64,000 nt of DNA from UBA9659 sp965208605 (GTDB taxonomy: Bacteria > Pseudomonadota > Gammaproteobacteria > Pseudomonadales > Azotimanducaceae), in NCBI GenBank assembly GCA_965208605.1, contig OZ242345.1, forward strand, positions 1,550,001-1,614,000. The letters are read 5' to 3'. A program made the translations under genes and the position numbers. How positions within the stretch are numbered: position 1 is the stretch's first letter; every line of letters begins with the position of its first letter. Positions 21,678 through 30,207 of the stretch are shown in pieces. The notes beneath the pieces were generated by a model. It had not been told where the DNA came from. It worked only from the letters and a program-made list of their open reading frames with translations, and made no database searches.

Positions 21678-23195
21678 ATGACCACTATTCTTGACGACAC
21701 TTCCCGGACTTTTGGTGAGTATTTGCTCATTCCCCGCTTGACCCGCAAAGGCCAGGCGCCCGCGCAGGTCTGTTTGCGCACCCCCCTATCCGCTATTGAG
21801 CCTGGCACCTCGCCTGGCTTCCAGATCAACATTCCCCTGGTGTCAGCCTGCATGCAGTCGGTATCTGGTCCCCGCCTGTCCATTGCGCTTGCCCGGCAAG
21901 GGGGGTTGAGTTTTATCTACTGCTCCCAGGACATTGATAGCCAGGTGGAGATGCTTCGTCAGGTCAAGACACATAAAGCCGGATTTGTGCCCAGTGACTC
22001 CAACGCCACCCAGGATACGACGCTCCGTGAAGTGCTTGACCTGATGCAGAAAACTGGCCATTCAACGGTGCCGGTTACGAGTGACGGCACGGCAACCGGT
22101 AAGTTGCTGGGTTTGATTACGGATCAAGATTTCTGGGAGTTTGAAGATGATCTGGGCACACCGGTCGCTCAGCAGATGACGCCGATTGATAAGGTGATTT
22201 ATGGCAAGGAGGGGATTAGCCTCAAGGAAGCCAATCGCCAGTTGCATCAACATAAAAAGAAGTGTCTGCCCATTCTGGATGATGCGGGCAACTTGACATC
22301 TCTGGTGTTCAAGAAAGATTACGAAGACCATCAAAGACATCCCTTGGAACTGCTGGATGAATCAAAACGTTTGTGTGTTGGGGCGGGGGTCAATACCCAT
22401 GACTACCGCGACCGGGTGCCCGCGGTGCTAGATGCAGGTGCCGATGTGCTTTGCTTTGATTCGTCGGACGGGTTTAGTGAATATCAGATGGAAGGCCTGC
22501 AATGGATTAGGAAAACATGCGGCTCAAAAGTTGTGCTTGGCGGTGGCAATGTTGTCTCTGCTGAGGGCTTTGATTATCTGGTACAGGAGGGTGAAGTAGA
22601 TTTTGTCAAGGTGGGTATGGGTGGCGGTTCTATTTGCATTACCCGGGAACAAAAGGGTGTGGGGCGGGGCCAGGCCTCGGCCCTACTGGATGTGGTGCTG
22701 AGGCGAGATGCCTATTGCAAAGAAACGGGTCGCTATATTCCCATCTGTTCTGATGGCGGGCTTGCCAATGACACTCAAATCATTATTGCTCTGGCTATGG
22801 GAGCAGATTTTGTGATGATGGGCAGATACTTCGCTATGACTGAGGAGAGCCCGCCACCGAAGACATCTATCAACGGGCAGATGTATAAACCCTACTGGGC
22901 GGAGGGCACTCGCCGTGCTCAAAACTGGCAACGATACGGTGATGATATCCGCCCACGGGAAATGCTATTTGAAGAAGGCGTGGATGCTTATGTGCCTCTA
23001 GTGGGAACCCTTGCCGAGGTGCTGGAGATGAGCATCTACAAGTTGCGTTCTACGATGGTTAATGTGGGTGCTGATTCACTGGCAGAGTTCCGGGAGAAGG
23101 CCATGCTGACTCTGGTATCCGAGCAGTCGGTGATCGAAGCCGGTACGCCCAATGTGTTCCAGTTCAACACGAATCGGGATTTTGAGGATAGCTGA
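21678..23195 (+). CDS. guaB: IMP dehydrogenase, CBS-containing divergent subtype
   Basis: A 505-residue IMP dehydrogenase converting IMP to XMP for guanine nucleotides. The catalytic loop is GMGGGSICITREQKGVGRG with Cys320. Phosphate-binding CSDGGLAND and MMGRYFAMTEESP follow. Two CBS motifs lie at about residues 105-215. ATG 21678 is chosen because GGAG lies at 21668-21671; the TTG three bases earlier is not needed. The N-terminus (SRTFGEYLLIPRLTRKG) and SFIYCSQDID differ from the ALTFDDVLL type of E. coli and recall the subtype common in clostridia and Bacteroidetes. guaA is not adjacent, unlike the usual guaBA operon. Possible transfer is inferred from this subtype. Confidence 0.88.
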   Translation: MTTILDDTSRTFGEYLLIPRLTRKGQAPAQVCLRTPLSAIEPGTSPGFQINIPLVSACMQSVSGPRLSIALARQGGLSFIYCSQDIDSQVEMLRQVKTHKAGFVPSDSNATQDTTLREVLDLMQKTGHSTVPVTSDGTATGKLLGLITDQDFWEFEDDLGTPVAQQMTPIDKVIYGKEGISLKEANRQLHQHKKKCLPILDDAGNLTSLVFKKDYEDHQRHPLELLDESKRLCVGAGVNTHDYRDRVPAVLDAGADVLCFDSSDGFSEYQMEGLQWIRKTCGSKVVLGGGNVVSAEGFDYLVQEGEVDFVKVGMGGGSICITREQKGVGRGQASALLDVVLRRDAYCKETGRYIPICSDGGLANDTQIIIALAMGADFVMMGRYFAMTEESPPPKTSINGQMYKPYWAEGTRRAQNWQRYGDDIRPREMLFEEGVDAYVPLVGTLAEVLEMSIYKLRSTMVNVGADSLAEFREKAMLTLVSEQSVIEAGTPNVFQFNTNRDFEDS

Positions 23196-23210
23196 TACCC
23201 GTTGTGTGAT

Positions 23211-23283
23211 ATTTAACAACAAGAACTATTTAACAAAGAACTATTTAACAGAGAGCTATTTAACAAAGAACTATTTAACAAGG
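23211..23283 (+). repeat. 15-bp tandem array upstream of the cytochrome c5 gene
   Basis: Units ATTTAACAAAGAACT (23228, 23258), ATTTAACAGAGAGCT (23243) and a 17-base first unit at 23211, ending ATTTAACAAGG at 23273. The array runs directly into AGGGG, the ribosome site for ATG 23296, so it lies in the 5' leader. Confidence 0.9.
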
Positions 23284-23295
23284 GGCAGAGATATA

Positions 23296-23844
23296 ATGAC
23301 GCGCTTTATTGGCAGTGATAGATTTTTGAATACAACTTTGAATGACACCTTGTGCAGCAGCTTGTGTAGGGCGCAGCACATAACAACTCGTGACAACTCT
23401 CGTGACAAGCGTCGGCACCAGATGTCGCTCGCAAAAAGTCTATTGCTCGGTAGTTGCATTGCTTTTGTTGTGTCTGCACCTGCCTTTGCTAGTCTTGAAG
23501 ACGAGATAGCGGAACGCATCAAGAAGGTCGGTACCGTCTGTGTGGAAGGCAATGATTGCGGTGCGGCCGCAAGCAGTGATGCGGGTGCCTCAAATGTCGG
23601 CGCTGATGTAGAAACGAATTACAACCAAACCTGTGCGACCTGTCACAATGTCGGTGTTGCTGGTGCTCCGAGGTTCGCTCAAGCGGCAGACTGGAAACCC
23701 AGAATCGCCAAGGGACTAGAGCAACTATACAAGAGTGCTATCGATGGGATGCCACCCGCCATGCCTGCCAAGGGGATGTGTTTTGCCTGCTCCGATGAGG
23801 ATCTGAAGGCACTGGTGGACTATATGGTTGACTCTGCTCAGTAG
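23296..23844 (+). CDS. Cytochrome c5 family monoheme protein
   Basis: Exported cytochrome with one heme motif, CATCHNVGVAGAP, and the paired cysteines of cytochrome c5 near the C-terminus (MPAKGMCFACSDEDL). The axial methionine lies in DGMPPAMPAKG. The signal peptide is SLLLGSCIAFVVSAPAFA. ATG 23296 has AGGGG at 23281-23285 but gives an unusually long, charged pre-signal region; ATG 23422 (MSLAKSLLLG) gives a normal signal peptide without a clear ribosome site. A Gly/Ala/Ser/Asp linker (AAASSDAGASNVGAD) precedes the heme domain. It is likely an electron carrier in the periplasm. Confidence 0.85.
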   Translation: MTRFIGSDRFLNTTLNDTLCSSLCRAQHITTRDNSRDKRRHQMSLAKSLLLGSCIAFVVSAPAFASLEDEIAERIKKVGTVCVEGNDCGAAASSDAGASNVGADVETNYNQTCATCHNVGVAGAPRFAQAADWKPRIAKGLEQLYKSAIDGMPPAMPAKGMCFACSDEDLKALVDYMVDSAQ

Positions 23845-23862
23845 GCATAACTACCCCTTTTG

Positions 23863-23932
23863 GCCGTCATTCTCGGGCTTGCCCCGGGAATCCAGTCCCG
23901 CCGTCAGGATCAAAGCAGGCGGGAATCCAGCC
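23863..23932. repeat. Dispersed element, short degenerate copy
   Basis: CCGTCATTCTCGGGC, TTGCCCCGGGAATCCAG, then a second half CCGCCGTCAGGATCAAAG and GGCGGGAATCCAG. It lies between the convergent cytochrome c5 and comM genes. Confidence 0.7.
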
Positions 23933-23960
23933 ATTGAATAAGTGAACACATACATTCTGC

Positions 23961-25514
23961 TCAAGCCTTCTTTCTATCCAAACGTCTGAAGCCGAGTGCT
24001 TCGGACAGATGGCTGGAATTGATCTGTGCTTCACCGGATAGATCAGCAATAGTGCGGGCGATACGGATGATCTTGTAATAGCCCCGGGCGGAAATCCCAA
24101 GACTAGTGACGGCCTTATCTAAGAAGCCACTGAGCTTCGGCGTCAGCGGGCACCAGGTCTCAGTGGCCTTAACACCCAGCCGGGCATTCAGGCAACCCTG
24201 ACGCTCAAGCATGGTTTGGCGTGCCTGCTGTACAAGAGTCTGCACCCGAGTATCCACATCAACCAATGAGGTTGCCTCCCCCTCAGGCGTTTTGGCTGTT
24301 CCGGATAGGGTCCCCGGCGGCAGTGGCGGCACTTCAACATGAATATCTATCCGGTCAAGCAGGGGTCCAGATATCTTGCTTCGGTAGCGTTGAATTCTGT
24401 CCTGAGAACATTCGCATTGATGTTGTTTGTCGCCATAGTAGCCGCAGGGACAAGGATTCATGGCGGCAATCAGTTGGAACTCTGCGGGGTAGCACACTTG
24501 ATAGTTTGCCCGGCTGATCCAAATCCTGCCCGATTCCAGCGGTTCTCGCAGTACCTCCAGCACCTGTCGAGAAAATTCCGGTAGTTCATCAAGAAATAGC
24601 ACGCCGTGATGAGCGAGGGATATTTCCCCGGGTTTCGGTGGGTTGCTACCGCCCACTATGGCAACCGAAGAGGCGGTGTGATGGGGCGCACGAAAAGGGC
24701 GTAGTCCCCACTTCTTATGATTGAATGAATGTCTTGATACGGATACCACAGACGCGACTTCCAGGGATTCAGTTAATGTCATCGGCGGGATGATGGTGCC
24801 CAAGCGGCTTGCCAGCATCGTCTTGCCAGTGCCCGGTGGCCCGATCATCAATATATTGTGCCCGCCGCCAGCAGCGATGGTGAGCGCGCGTTTGGCAACT
24901 TCCTGCCCCTTAACATCGCTCAGCCTGGGCTGAGGGGTAACGGCTTTTTTGAGTGGTAGCGGCGGCGGGCACTTGAGGGCTGCTTGCCCACTGAGATGAG
25001 CCACAACATCCTTCAGACTAGATGCCACCAAAACTTGCCTGTTTTCCGCCAGGGCGGCTTCAAAGCCGTTATCCACGGGGACAACAAGAGTGTGTAGTTT
25101 GTGAGCTGTTGAGCCTTTGTTGCGCATGCCTCTTAGAGCAGCGGGGAGGACGCCGCGGACCGGTCTGAGCCTTCCCGTTAGCGATAACTCACCAAGGAAT
25201 TCATATTCATCCAGATGGGCGTTCGGTATGGCACCGGAGGCCGCGATGATGGCGATTGCAATGGCAAGATCATAGCGGCCAGTGGACTTGGGTAGATCTG
25301 CTGGGGCGAGATTGATGGTGACGCGGGTGCATGGAAAGGTAAAACCGCTGCTGGTAATCGCCGCCTTCACGCGGTATTTGCTTTCCCGCACGGCCATTTC
25401 CGGCAACCCCACTATCAGTACTTTGGGCAGGCCGCTAGTGATCTTTGTCTCCACTGTCACTAGGGGCGCGTCTATCCCCACTTCCCCACTGGAATATGTT
25501 GTGCCCACAGTCAT
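23961..25514 (-). CDS. comM: ComM/YifB family Mg-chelatase-like AAA+ ATPase
   Basis: A 517-residue AAA+ helicase that promotes branch migration during natural transformation. The N-terminal Lon-protease-like fold contains GIDAPLVTVE and LIVGLPEMAVRESK-like sequence. Walker A is IGPPGTGKTMLASRL; Walker B region is GVLFLDELPEF; the sensor/arginine segment is SGPLLDRIDIHVEVP. The longer frame to 25610 is rejected because family members start just before VGIDAPLV; ATG 25514 (MTVGTTYSS) fits. Together with the DprA-like gene at 9.9 kb it hints at, but does not prove, competence. Confidence 0.93.
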   Translation of the reverse strand: MTVGTTYSSGEVGIDAPLVTVETKITSGLPKVLIVGLPEMAVRESKYRVKAAITSSGFTFPCTRVTINLAPADLPKSTGRYDLAIAIAIIAASGAIPNAHLDEYEFLGELSLTGRLRPVRGVLPAALRGMRNKGSTAHKLHTLVVPVDNGFEAALAENRQVLVASSLKDVVAHLSGQAALKCPPPLPLKKAVTPQPRLSDVKGQEVAKRALTIAAGGGHNILMIGPPGTGKTMLASRLGTIIPPMTLTESLEVASVVSVSRHSFNHKKWGLRPFRAPHHTASSVAIVGGSNPPKPGEISLAHHGVLFLDELPEFSRQVLEVLREPLESGRIWISRANYQVCYPAEFQLIAAMNPCPCGYYGDKQHQCECSQDRIQRYRSKISGPLLDRIDIHVEVPPLPPGTLSGTAKTPEGEATSLVDVDTRVQTLVQQARQTMLERQGCLNARLGVKATETWCPLTPKLSGFLDKAVTSLGISARGYYKIIRIARTIADLSGEAQINSSHLSEALGFRRLDRKKA

Positions 25515-25690
25515 GGGGAGTATTTTGGATGACCGGAAGGCGCAATCATGTGCGCCTTTTGCGCCCTTCCTTGTGAGCAGATGTCGTTGAACCCTGCCCC
25601 GATATGACATGCTATGGTTTAATTGCTACAATCAGCACCTGAGCCCTTCTCGGTTGAAGTGGGTTCTATTCGTCTTAAGGAGGCAATTAA

Positions 25691-26389
25691 ATGAAGAAGC
25701 GGTGCGGGATGATATTGTTTTGTAGTCTGTTGCTGAGCAATGCCTTGGCCCTGGCGGTTGAAGTGAGCGGTAACCTTACCCTGGCATCGGATTATGTGTA
25801 TCGGGGTATTTCCCAAACTGACGAGCAAGCGACGATTCAAGGTGGCTTTGATGTCGCCGGAGATTCAGGCATCTATGCCGGGGTCTGGGCATCCAATGTG
25901 GACTTTGATGGGTCAATAGAAATTGACCTCTATGTCGGCTATGGAGGGAGCTTCACTGAAGATGCTAGCTATGACCTAGGCTTGTTGCGTTACGAATATC
26001 CTGACGATGCTCAGGGGGATGCGCCGGAGAGTAGTTTCAACGAACTCTATGCCAACTTTTCTTTCAAGAGCCTTAGCCTCGGGCTTGCCTATTCCAGTGA
26101 CTTCTTTGCTGAGTCAGGTGCAGCCTTATATATCGGCCTTGATTATGAACTGAGTTTGCCGAGCGACATGGCAATGACTCTGCACTATGGCAAACAATCT
26201 ATTGATGGCAATGCCCAGTTTGGTACGCCTGATTATGTGGATTATTCTGTGGGTGTATCAAAGAGCTTTGAAGATATTGATCTGTCATTGTCATGGCATG
26301 ATACAGACCTTTCCAATGAGGATTGTTTTGGTGGTCCCGATGATATATGTGCGGCAAGAGTGGTATTGGGACTGTCCAAAAGTCTGTAA
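25691..26389 (+). CDS. TorF family putative porin (Gcw_chp type)
   Basis: A 232-residue outer-membrane beta-barrel with a signal peptide (MILFCSLLLSNALALA) and the family opening SGNLTLASDYVYRGISQTDE. The C-terminus ARVVLGLSKSL ends in alternating beta-strand residues. GGAGG (25679-25683) precedes ATG 25691. In pseudomonads this family sits between comM and glnK, exactly as here, so it may be nitrogen-regulated; no sigma-54 site is visible upstream. The transported solute is unknown. Confidence 0.85.
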   Translation: MKKRCGMILFCSLLLSNALALAVEVSGNLTLASDYVYRGISQTDEQATIQGGFDVAGDSGIYAGVWASNVDFDGSIEIDLYVGYGGSFTEDASYDLGLLRYEYPDDAQGDAPESSFNELYANFSFKSLSLGLAYSSDFFAESGAALYIGLDYELSLPSDMAMTLHYGKQSIDGNAQFGTPDYVDYSVGVSKSFEDIDLSLSWHDTDLSNEDCFGGPDDICAARVVLGLSKSL

Positions 26390-26413
26390 ATTCGTTACCT
26401 TGTTGTCTGTTGG

Positions 26414-26468
26414 AAATAATGGTCTCATAAATAACAGTCTCGTAAATAACAGTCTCGTAAATAAGAGT
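26414..26468 (+). repeat. 15-bp tandem array in the glnK leader
   Basis: Units AAATAATGGTCTCAT, AAATAACAGTCTCGT (twice) and AAATAAGAGT start at 26414, 26429, 26444 and 26459. The ribosome site GAGAAGGAG follows at once. Confidence 0.9.
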
Positions 26469-26486
26469 TGAGAGAAGGAGAACCGA

Positions 26487-26825
26487 ATGAAATTAGTCAC
26501 CGCAATTATTAAGCCATTCAAATTGAATGATGTCAGAGAAGCCCTGTCAGACTTGTCTGTGCAAGGCATGACCGTTACGGAAGTGAAGGGTTTCGGCAGG
26601 CAAAAAGGACACACAGAGCTCTATCGTGGGGCAGAGTATGTGGTTGATTTTCTTCCCAAGATAAAAGTGGAAATTGCTATAGCCGACGAGCACCTTGAGG
26701 CCGTGACTGAGGCTATCATCAATGCCTCCAATAGCGGGAAGGTCGGCGACGGGAAGATCTTTGTTACCAGTCTGGACGATGTGATTCGCATCAGAACCGG
26801 AGAAATAGGTTCCGAGGCGATCTAA
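26487..26825 (+). CDS. glnK: Nitrogen regulatory protein P-II (GlnK/GlnB)
   Basis: A 112-residue PII signalling protein. The T-loop TELYRGAEYVVDFLPK carries Tyr46 and the uridylylation site Tyr51. The B and C loops are GKVGDGKIFV and RIRTGEIGSEAI. It senses 2-oxoglutarate and ATP/ADP and controls ammonium transport and nitrogen regulators. AAGGAG precedes ATG 26487. The usual downstream amtB is missing; thrC follows after 19 bases. Confidence 0.96.
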   Translation: MKLVTAIIKPFKLNDVREALSDLSVQGMTVTEVKGFGRQKGHTELYRGAEYVVDFLPKIKVEIAIADEHLEAVTEAIINASNSGKVGDGKIFVTSLDDVIRIRTGEIGSEAI

Positions 26826-26844
26826 GTATTTTCAGCAAATCCTC

Positions 26845-28218
26845 GTGCGATATGTGAGTAGCCGCGGCGGCGTCAGCGAGATACCTTTTTGCGATGCCGT
26901 AATGATGGGCGTTGCTTCGGATGGGGGGCTTCTTGTCCCGGTCGCTATTCCGAATGTGCAGCATGCCTTGCCTCGTTATCAGAGTTTGTCTTACCCCGCT
27001 CTTGCATTTGAAATCATGCGCTTGTTCATTGACGATATTCCCGATGACAGCCTCCGTTCCCTGATTGAAACCAGCTACCAGACTTTTGACGATCCACTGG
27101 TGACGCCCCTAGTGCAAGTGGGCGACATTCATTTGCTTGAACTCTTCCATGGACCCACTCTGGCGTTTAAGGACCTTGCGCTGCAATTTCTCGGTAATGT
27201 GTTTGCGCATATTCCTCAGGAGAAGCAGCTGAACATCTTAGCAGCCACCAGCGGTGACACTGGCAGTGCGGCAATTGCCTCTGTGCAGGGGAAGCCAGGG
27301 ATCAATATCTTTGTCATGTTTCCCGAAGGGCGTACCTCTAGCCTGCAAGAAAAGCAGATGACAACCGTGCTCAGCGACAATGTTTGGAACATGGGTATAG
27401 AGGGCAGTTTTGATGACTGTCAGTTCATTCTTAAAGCATTATTTTCCGATCTTGAATTCAAGCAGCAATATCATCTCGGCGCGGTTAACTCGGTGAACTG
27501 GGCACGAATTCTTGCTCAGGTGGTGTATTACTTTTTTGCTTATGTCCAACTGGGCGCGCCGGAGAAGTTTCAAGTTGCCGTGCCTACGGGGAACTTTGGC
27601 AACATATTTGCCGGTTACATCGCTAGAGCCATGGGGTTACCGATTAGCAGGTTTATCCTGGCGACGAATCAGAACGACATATTGCATCGGTTTTTCACGA
27701 CGGGGCTTTATGCGCGCGGCGAGGTGCATTTCACCTATAGCCCGGCGATGGACATACAGGTTGCAAGTAATTTTGAACGGTATCTTTACTTCCGGTTTGC
27801 AGGGAATACTGAGCAGGTAAAAGCGTTTATGTCCTCATTTGCCAAGACCGGTAGTGCCCGCATCAATGCCAATGATAAAAGCAAAACTCTTGACGATACT
27901 TTTGTGTCTGCTTGTGTCACTGATGAGGAAACTATTGGCACTATAAAAGAGGTCTATCATGCACAGGGTTACATTATGGATCCGCACACGGCTGTCGGGG
28001 TGCATGTCGGCAAGCGGCTAGGCGCACCCACTCAGCCACTCGTCTGCTTGTCCACTGCGCATCCGGCGAAGTTTGAAGAAGCCATGGTGCAAGCCCTCCC
28101 CGGAGAAGTCATCGTCCAGGATAGGCTAGAGCGGTTGCGAGACATGCCAACGAAAAAGACAGTATTAAAAGCAGACATTGAGGAAGTGAAAGCCTTTATC
28201 ATGGCTTGTAATCAATAA
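26845..28218 (+). CDS. thrC: Threonine synthase
   Basis: A 457-residue PLP enzyme converting phosphohomoserine to threonine. It starts at GTG 26845 (MRYVSSRGG, matching the family's MRYxSTRG opening). The PLP lysine is in GPTLAFKDLALQFL; the phosphate-binding loop is ATSGDTGSAAI; NSVNWARILAQ and GNFGNIFAGY are also conserved. It lies 19 bases after glnK and is probably cotranscribed with it, an unusual pairing. It completes the pathway with thrB at 14.6 kb. Confidence 0.95.
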   Translation: MRYVSSRGGVSEIPFCDAVMMGVASDGGLLVPVAIPNVQHALPRYQSLSYPALAFEIMRLFIDDIPDDSLRSLIETSYQTFDDPLVTPLVQVGDIHLLELFHGPTLAFKDLALQFLGNVFAHIPQEKQLNILAATSGDTGSAAIASVQGKPGINIFVMFPEGRTSSLQEKQMTTVLSDNVWNMGIEGSFDDCQFILKALFSDLEFKQQYHLGAVNSVNWARILAQVVYYFFAYVQLGAPEKFQVAVPTGNFGNIFAGYIARAMGLPISRFILATNQNDILHRFFTTGLYARGEVHFTYSPAMDIQVASNFERYLYFRFAGNTEQVKAFMSSFAKTGSARINANDKSKTLDDTFVSACVTDEETIGTIKEVYHAQGYIMDPHTAVGVHVGKRLGAPTQPLVCLSTAHPAKFEEAMVQALPGEVIVQDRLERLRDMPTKKTVLKADIEEVKAFIMACNQ

Positions 28219-28277
28219 CCCAGCCCCGTAATTCCTGTATGTGTTCACTTATTCAATGACTGGATTGCCCCCGAACC

Positions 28278-28397
28278 CCGTCATTCTCGTCACCCCAGTC
28301 ACTCTCGGGCTTGCCCGGTGACGGGTTGGAGGACAGGGGTAAATCGGAAAACAATACTCTTTTTTACTGGATTCCCGAGCAAGCTCGAGAATGACGG
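28278..28397. repeat. Dispersed inverted-repeat element, copy 5
   Basis: Left end CCGTCATTCTCG, right end CTCGAGAATGACGG. Interior: CACTCTCGGGCTTGCCCGGT, GACGGGTTGGAGGACAGG, GGGTAAATCGGAAAACAA, then TTTTTTACTGGATTCCCGAG. It lies between the convergent thrC and yigB genes. Confidence 0.85.
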
Positions 28398-28482
28398 CGG
28401 GGTTATGCGCTGCCACTGCAGTCCCAGGCGATGGTGTCTCCATCGCCAGTAGCGGAAGCTAATATCCATGTTTTTCGTCCTT

Positions 28483-29181
28483 TTAGCGGAGCTCAGAATC
28501 CAGCTCCAGCAACACCTCAGGTAAGTCGCTGAGTCTGCTAATCGTCCGATCTGGCGAGGTTTCTCCCTCAATGCGCTTATCGTTTTTAAACCAGACGGTG
28601 TGTAACCCCAGTCTCTTGGCGGGATCAATATCCTTGATAGGGTCATCTCCCACATAGACCATTTCCCCGGGTTGACATTCAGTGTGCGCCAGAGCGGCAT
28701 GGAAGAGAGCCGGCGCAGGCTTGGGCGCACCGACTTCTTCTGCTGAAAATGCAAAACTGAAATGCTGCGCCAGACCTAATCGCTGAATGTCCGCATTACC
28801 GTTAGTCAGTGCCCCGAGTTGATACCTCTGGGCGAGCTTGGCAATCGCTTCCAGGGCGCCATCAAAAAACTCTATCTCGTTGCGCGCGCTAAGGAACACT
28901 TCCATACCCGCCTGGGAAAGTCTATAGGCGTCATCCGGGGGAATATCACTTTGCAGCAGGACGTACTCAATCACCTGGCGACGCAGTTCGGTGAGACGGT
29001 GTGCCAGAGAAGGTTCTTGGGAAATGACTTCTTGCCGAATCTTGCCCAGAGTCTGAGAGTCGTATTGCAACTCTGGCAGCTCGGCTTTAAGCCAAGCGCT
29101 TAACTCCTCCTCAGCGTGCATGATGACCGGGCGGAGCGCCCAGAGGGTATCGTCCAGATCAAAGGCGACTACTTTAATCAT
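28483..29181 (-). CDS. yigB: HAD-family phosphatase, YigB-like
   Basis: A 232-residue haloacid-dehalogenase phosphatase. Motif I is AFDLDDTLW, motif II is ALTNGNAD, motif IV is VYVGDDPIKDIDPAKRLG. In E. coli the YigB enzyme dephosphorylates the riboflavin precursor 5-amino-6-ribitylamino-uracil phosphate and FMN. Location right after xerC in the dapF-DUF484-xerC-yigB order supports the name. Confidence 0.85.
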   Translation of the reverse strand: MIKVVAFDLDDTLWALRPVIMHAEEELSAWLKAELPELQYDSQTLGKIRQEVISQEPSLAHRLTELRRQVIEYVLLQSDIPPDDAYRLSQAGMEVFLSARNEIEFFDGALEAIAKLAQRYQLGALTNGNADIQRLGLAQHFSFAFSAEEVGAPKPAPALFHAALAHTECQPGEMVYVGDDPIKDIDPAKRLGLHTVWFKNDKRIEGETSPDRTISRLSDLPEVLLELDSELR

Positions 29182-29241
29182 AAGGTTTAATCATGGCTTC
29201 ATCATTGACGCAGTATCACCAGTCTGCTGGCTTGCGCCCGA

Positions 29242-30207
29242 TTATTCATCCTTGCTCCCCTGGGTCTTGCGTTTGCGTTTTTGCGCTCGGGGATGGCTCT
29301 GGTCATAAACCTTCGCCAGGTGTTGAAAATCCAGATGCGTATAGATCTGGGTTGTGGAGATGTTTGCATGCCCGAGCAACTCTTGTATAGCACGCAGGTC
29401 TTGGCTGGATTCCAGCATGTGGCTGGCAAAGGAATGGCGCAGGGTGTGCGGATGCACTCTGGCGGGGAAGCCGATGCTTTTACACCAGAGACGTACTCTG
29501 GCTTGCACATTTCTGGGGCTTATTCTGTGGCCTCTTTCACTCAGGAACAGCGCCTCAGAGGCGGGGCTAACCCCCTTCGCCTTAGGCGCATTGCCGCGCC
29601 GCTGTATCCAATCCTTTATCGCAGTCACCGCTTTGGAACCCACCGGCAGTATTCTTTCCTTATTCCCCTTCCCGCGTACTCTGAGCAGCTGGTCATCAAA
29701 GTTCAGGTCTTGAATATCTGTGCCGACTAATTCTGATAATCGCAGACCAGAGGAATAAAACAATTCCAGCATTGCCTTGTCGCGTATCCCATGCCAAGTG
29801 TTGCCGCTGATATTCATGAGACGGGCGATCTGGTCAGTGTCAATGGTTGCCGGCAAAGACGTCTTGGCACCCGGGGCGGAAAATTCCATTGCCGGATTAG
29901 TCTTAACGGCCCCTTCACGGTGCAAATAGTGAAACAAAGTACGGCTTGCCGACAATCGCCTCTGTAAGGTGCGTCCCGCTAGCCCTTGTTGATGTCCGGT
30001 GGAAATAAAATCCCTTAAATCATGGGTGGCAACCATGTGCCACTGGTCAATATTCCGGGATTCCAGAAAATCAACCAATGCCGTCAGATCCCGGCGATAG
30101 GCCGTTACCGAATGTGGGGAAAGTTGCCGCTCATCGGACAGATGGATAAGGAAGGCACCAATAGCGGTATGTAGGGGGCTGATCATGCCAGTGTTTTTGA
30201 GGCTCAT
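29242..30207 (-). CDS. xerC: Tyrosine recombinase XerC
   Basis: A 321-residue site-specific recombinase that, with XerD, resolves chromosome dimers at dif. Catalytic residues are visible: Arg in SSGLRLSELVG, Lys in RVRGKGNKERILPVG, HxxR in HTLRHSFASHML, His in LLGHANISTTQ, and the nucleophile Tyr in IYTHLDF. The start overlaps the end of DUF484 by 4 bases (ATGA), a translational coupling conserved in this operon. A Gly/Ala insertion (NAPKAKGVSPASEA) lies mid-domain. Confidence 0.95.
   Translation of the reverse strand: MSLKNTGMISPLHTAIGAFLIHLSDERQLSPHSVTAYRRDLTALVDFLESRNIDQWHMVATHDLRDFISTGHQQGLAGRTLQRRLSASRTLFHYLHREGAVKTNPAMEFSAPGAKTSLPATIDTDQIARLMNISGNTWHGIRDKAMLELFYSSGLRLSELVGTDIQDLNFDDQLLRVRGKGNKERILPVGSKAVTAIKDWIQRRGNAPKAKGVSPASEALFLSERGHRISPRNVQARVRLWCKSIGFPARVHPHTLRHSFASHMLESSQDLRAIQELLGHANISTTQIYTHLDFQHLAKVYDQSHPRAQKRKRKTQGSKDE

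Noticed and set aside
25515..25610. N-terminal extension of comM.
   Set aside because: ComM homologues start just before the GIDAPLV block; the extra residues are unlike the family.
26390..26486. Sigma-54 promoter for glnK.
   Set aside because: No GG-N10-GC element of TGGCAC/TTGCA type is present; the space is filled by the 15-bp repeat.
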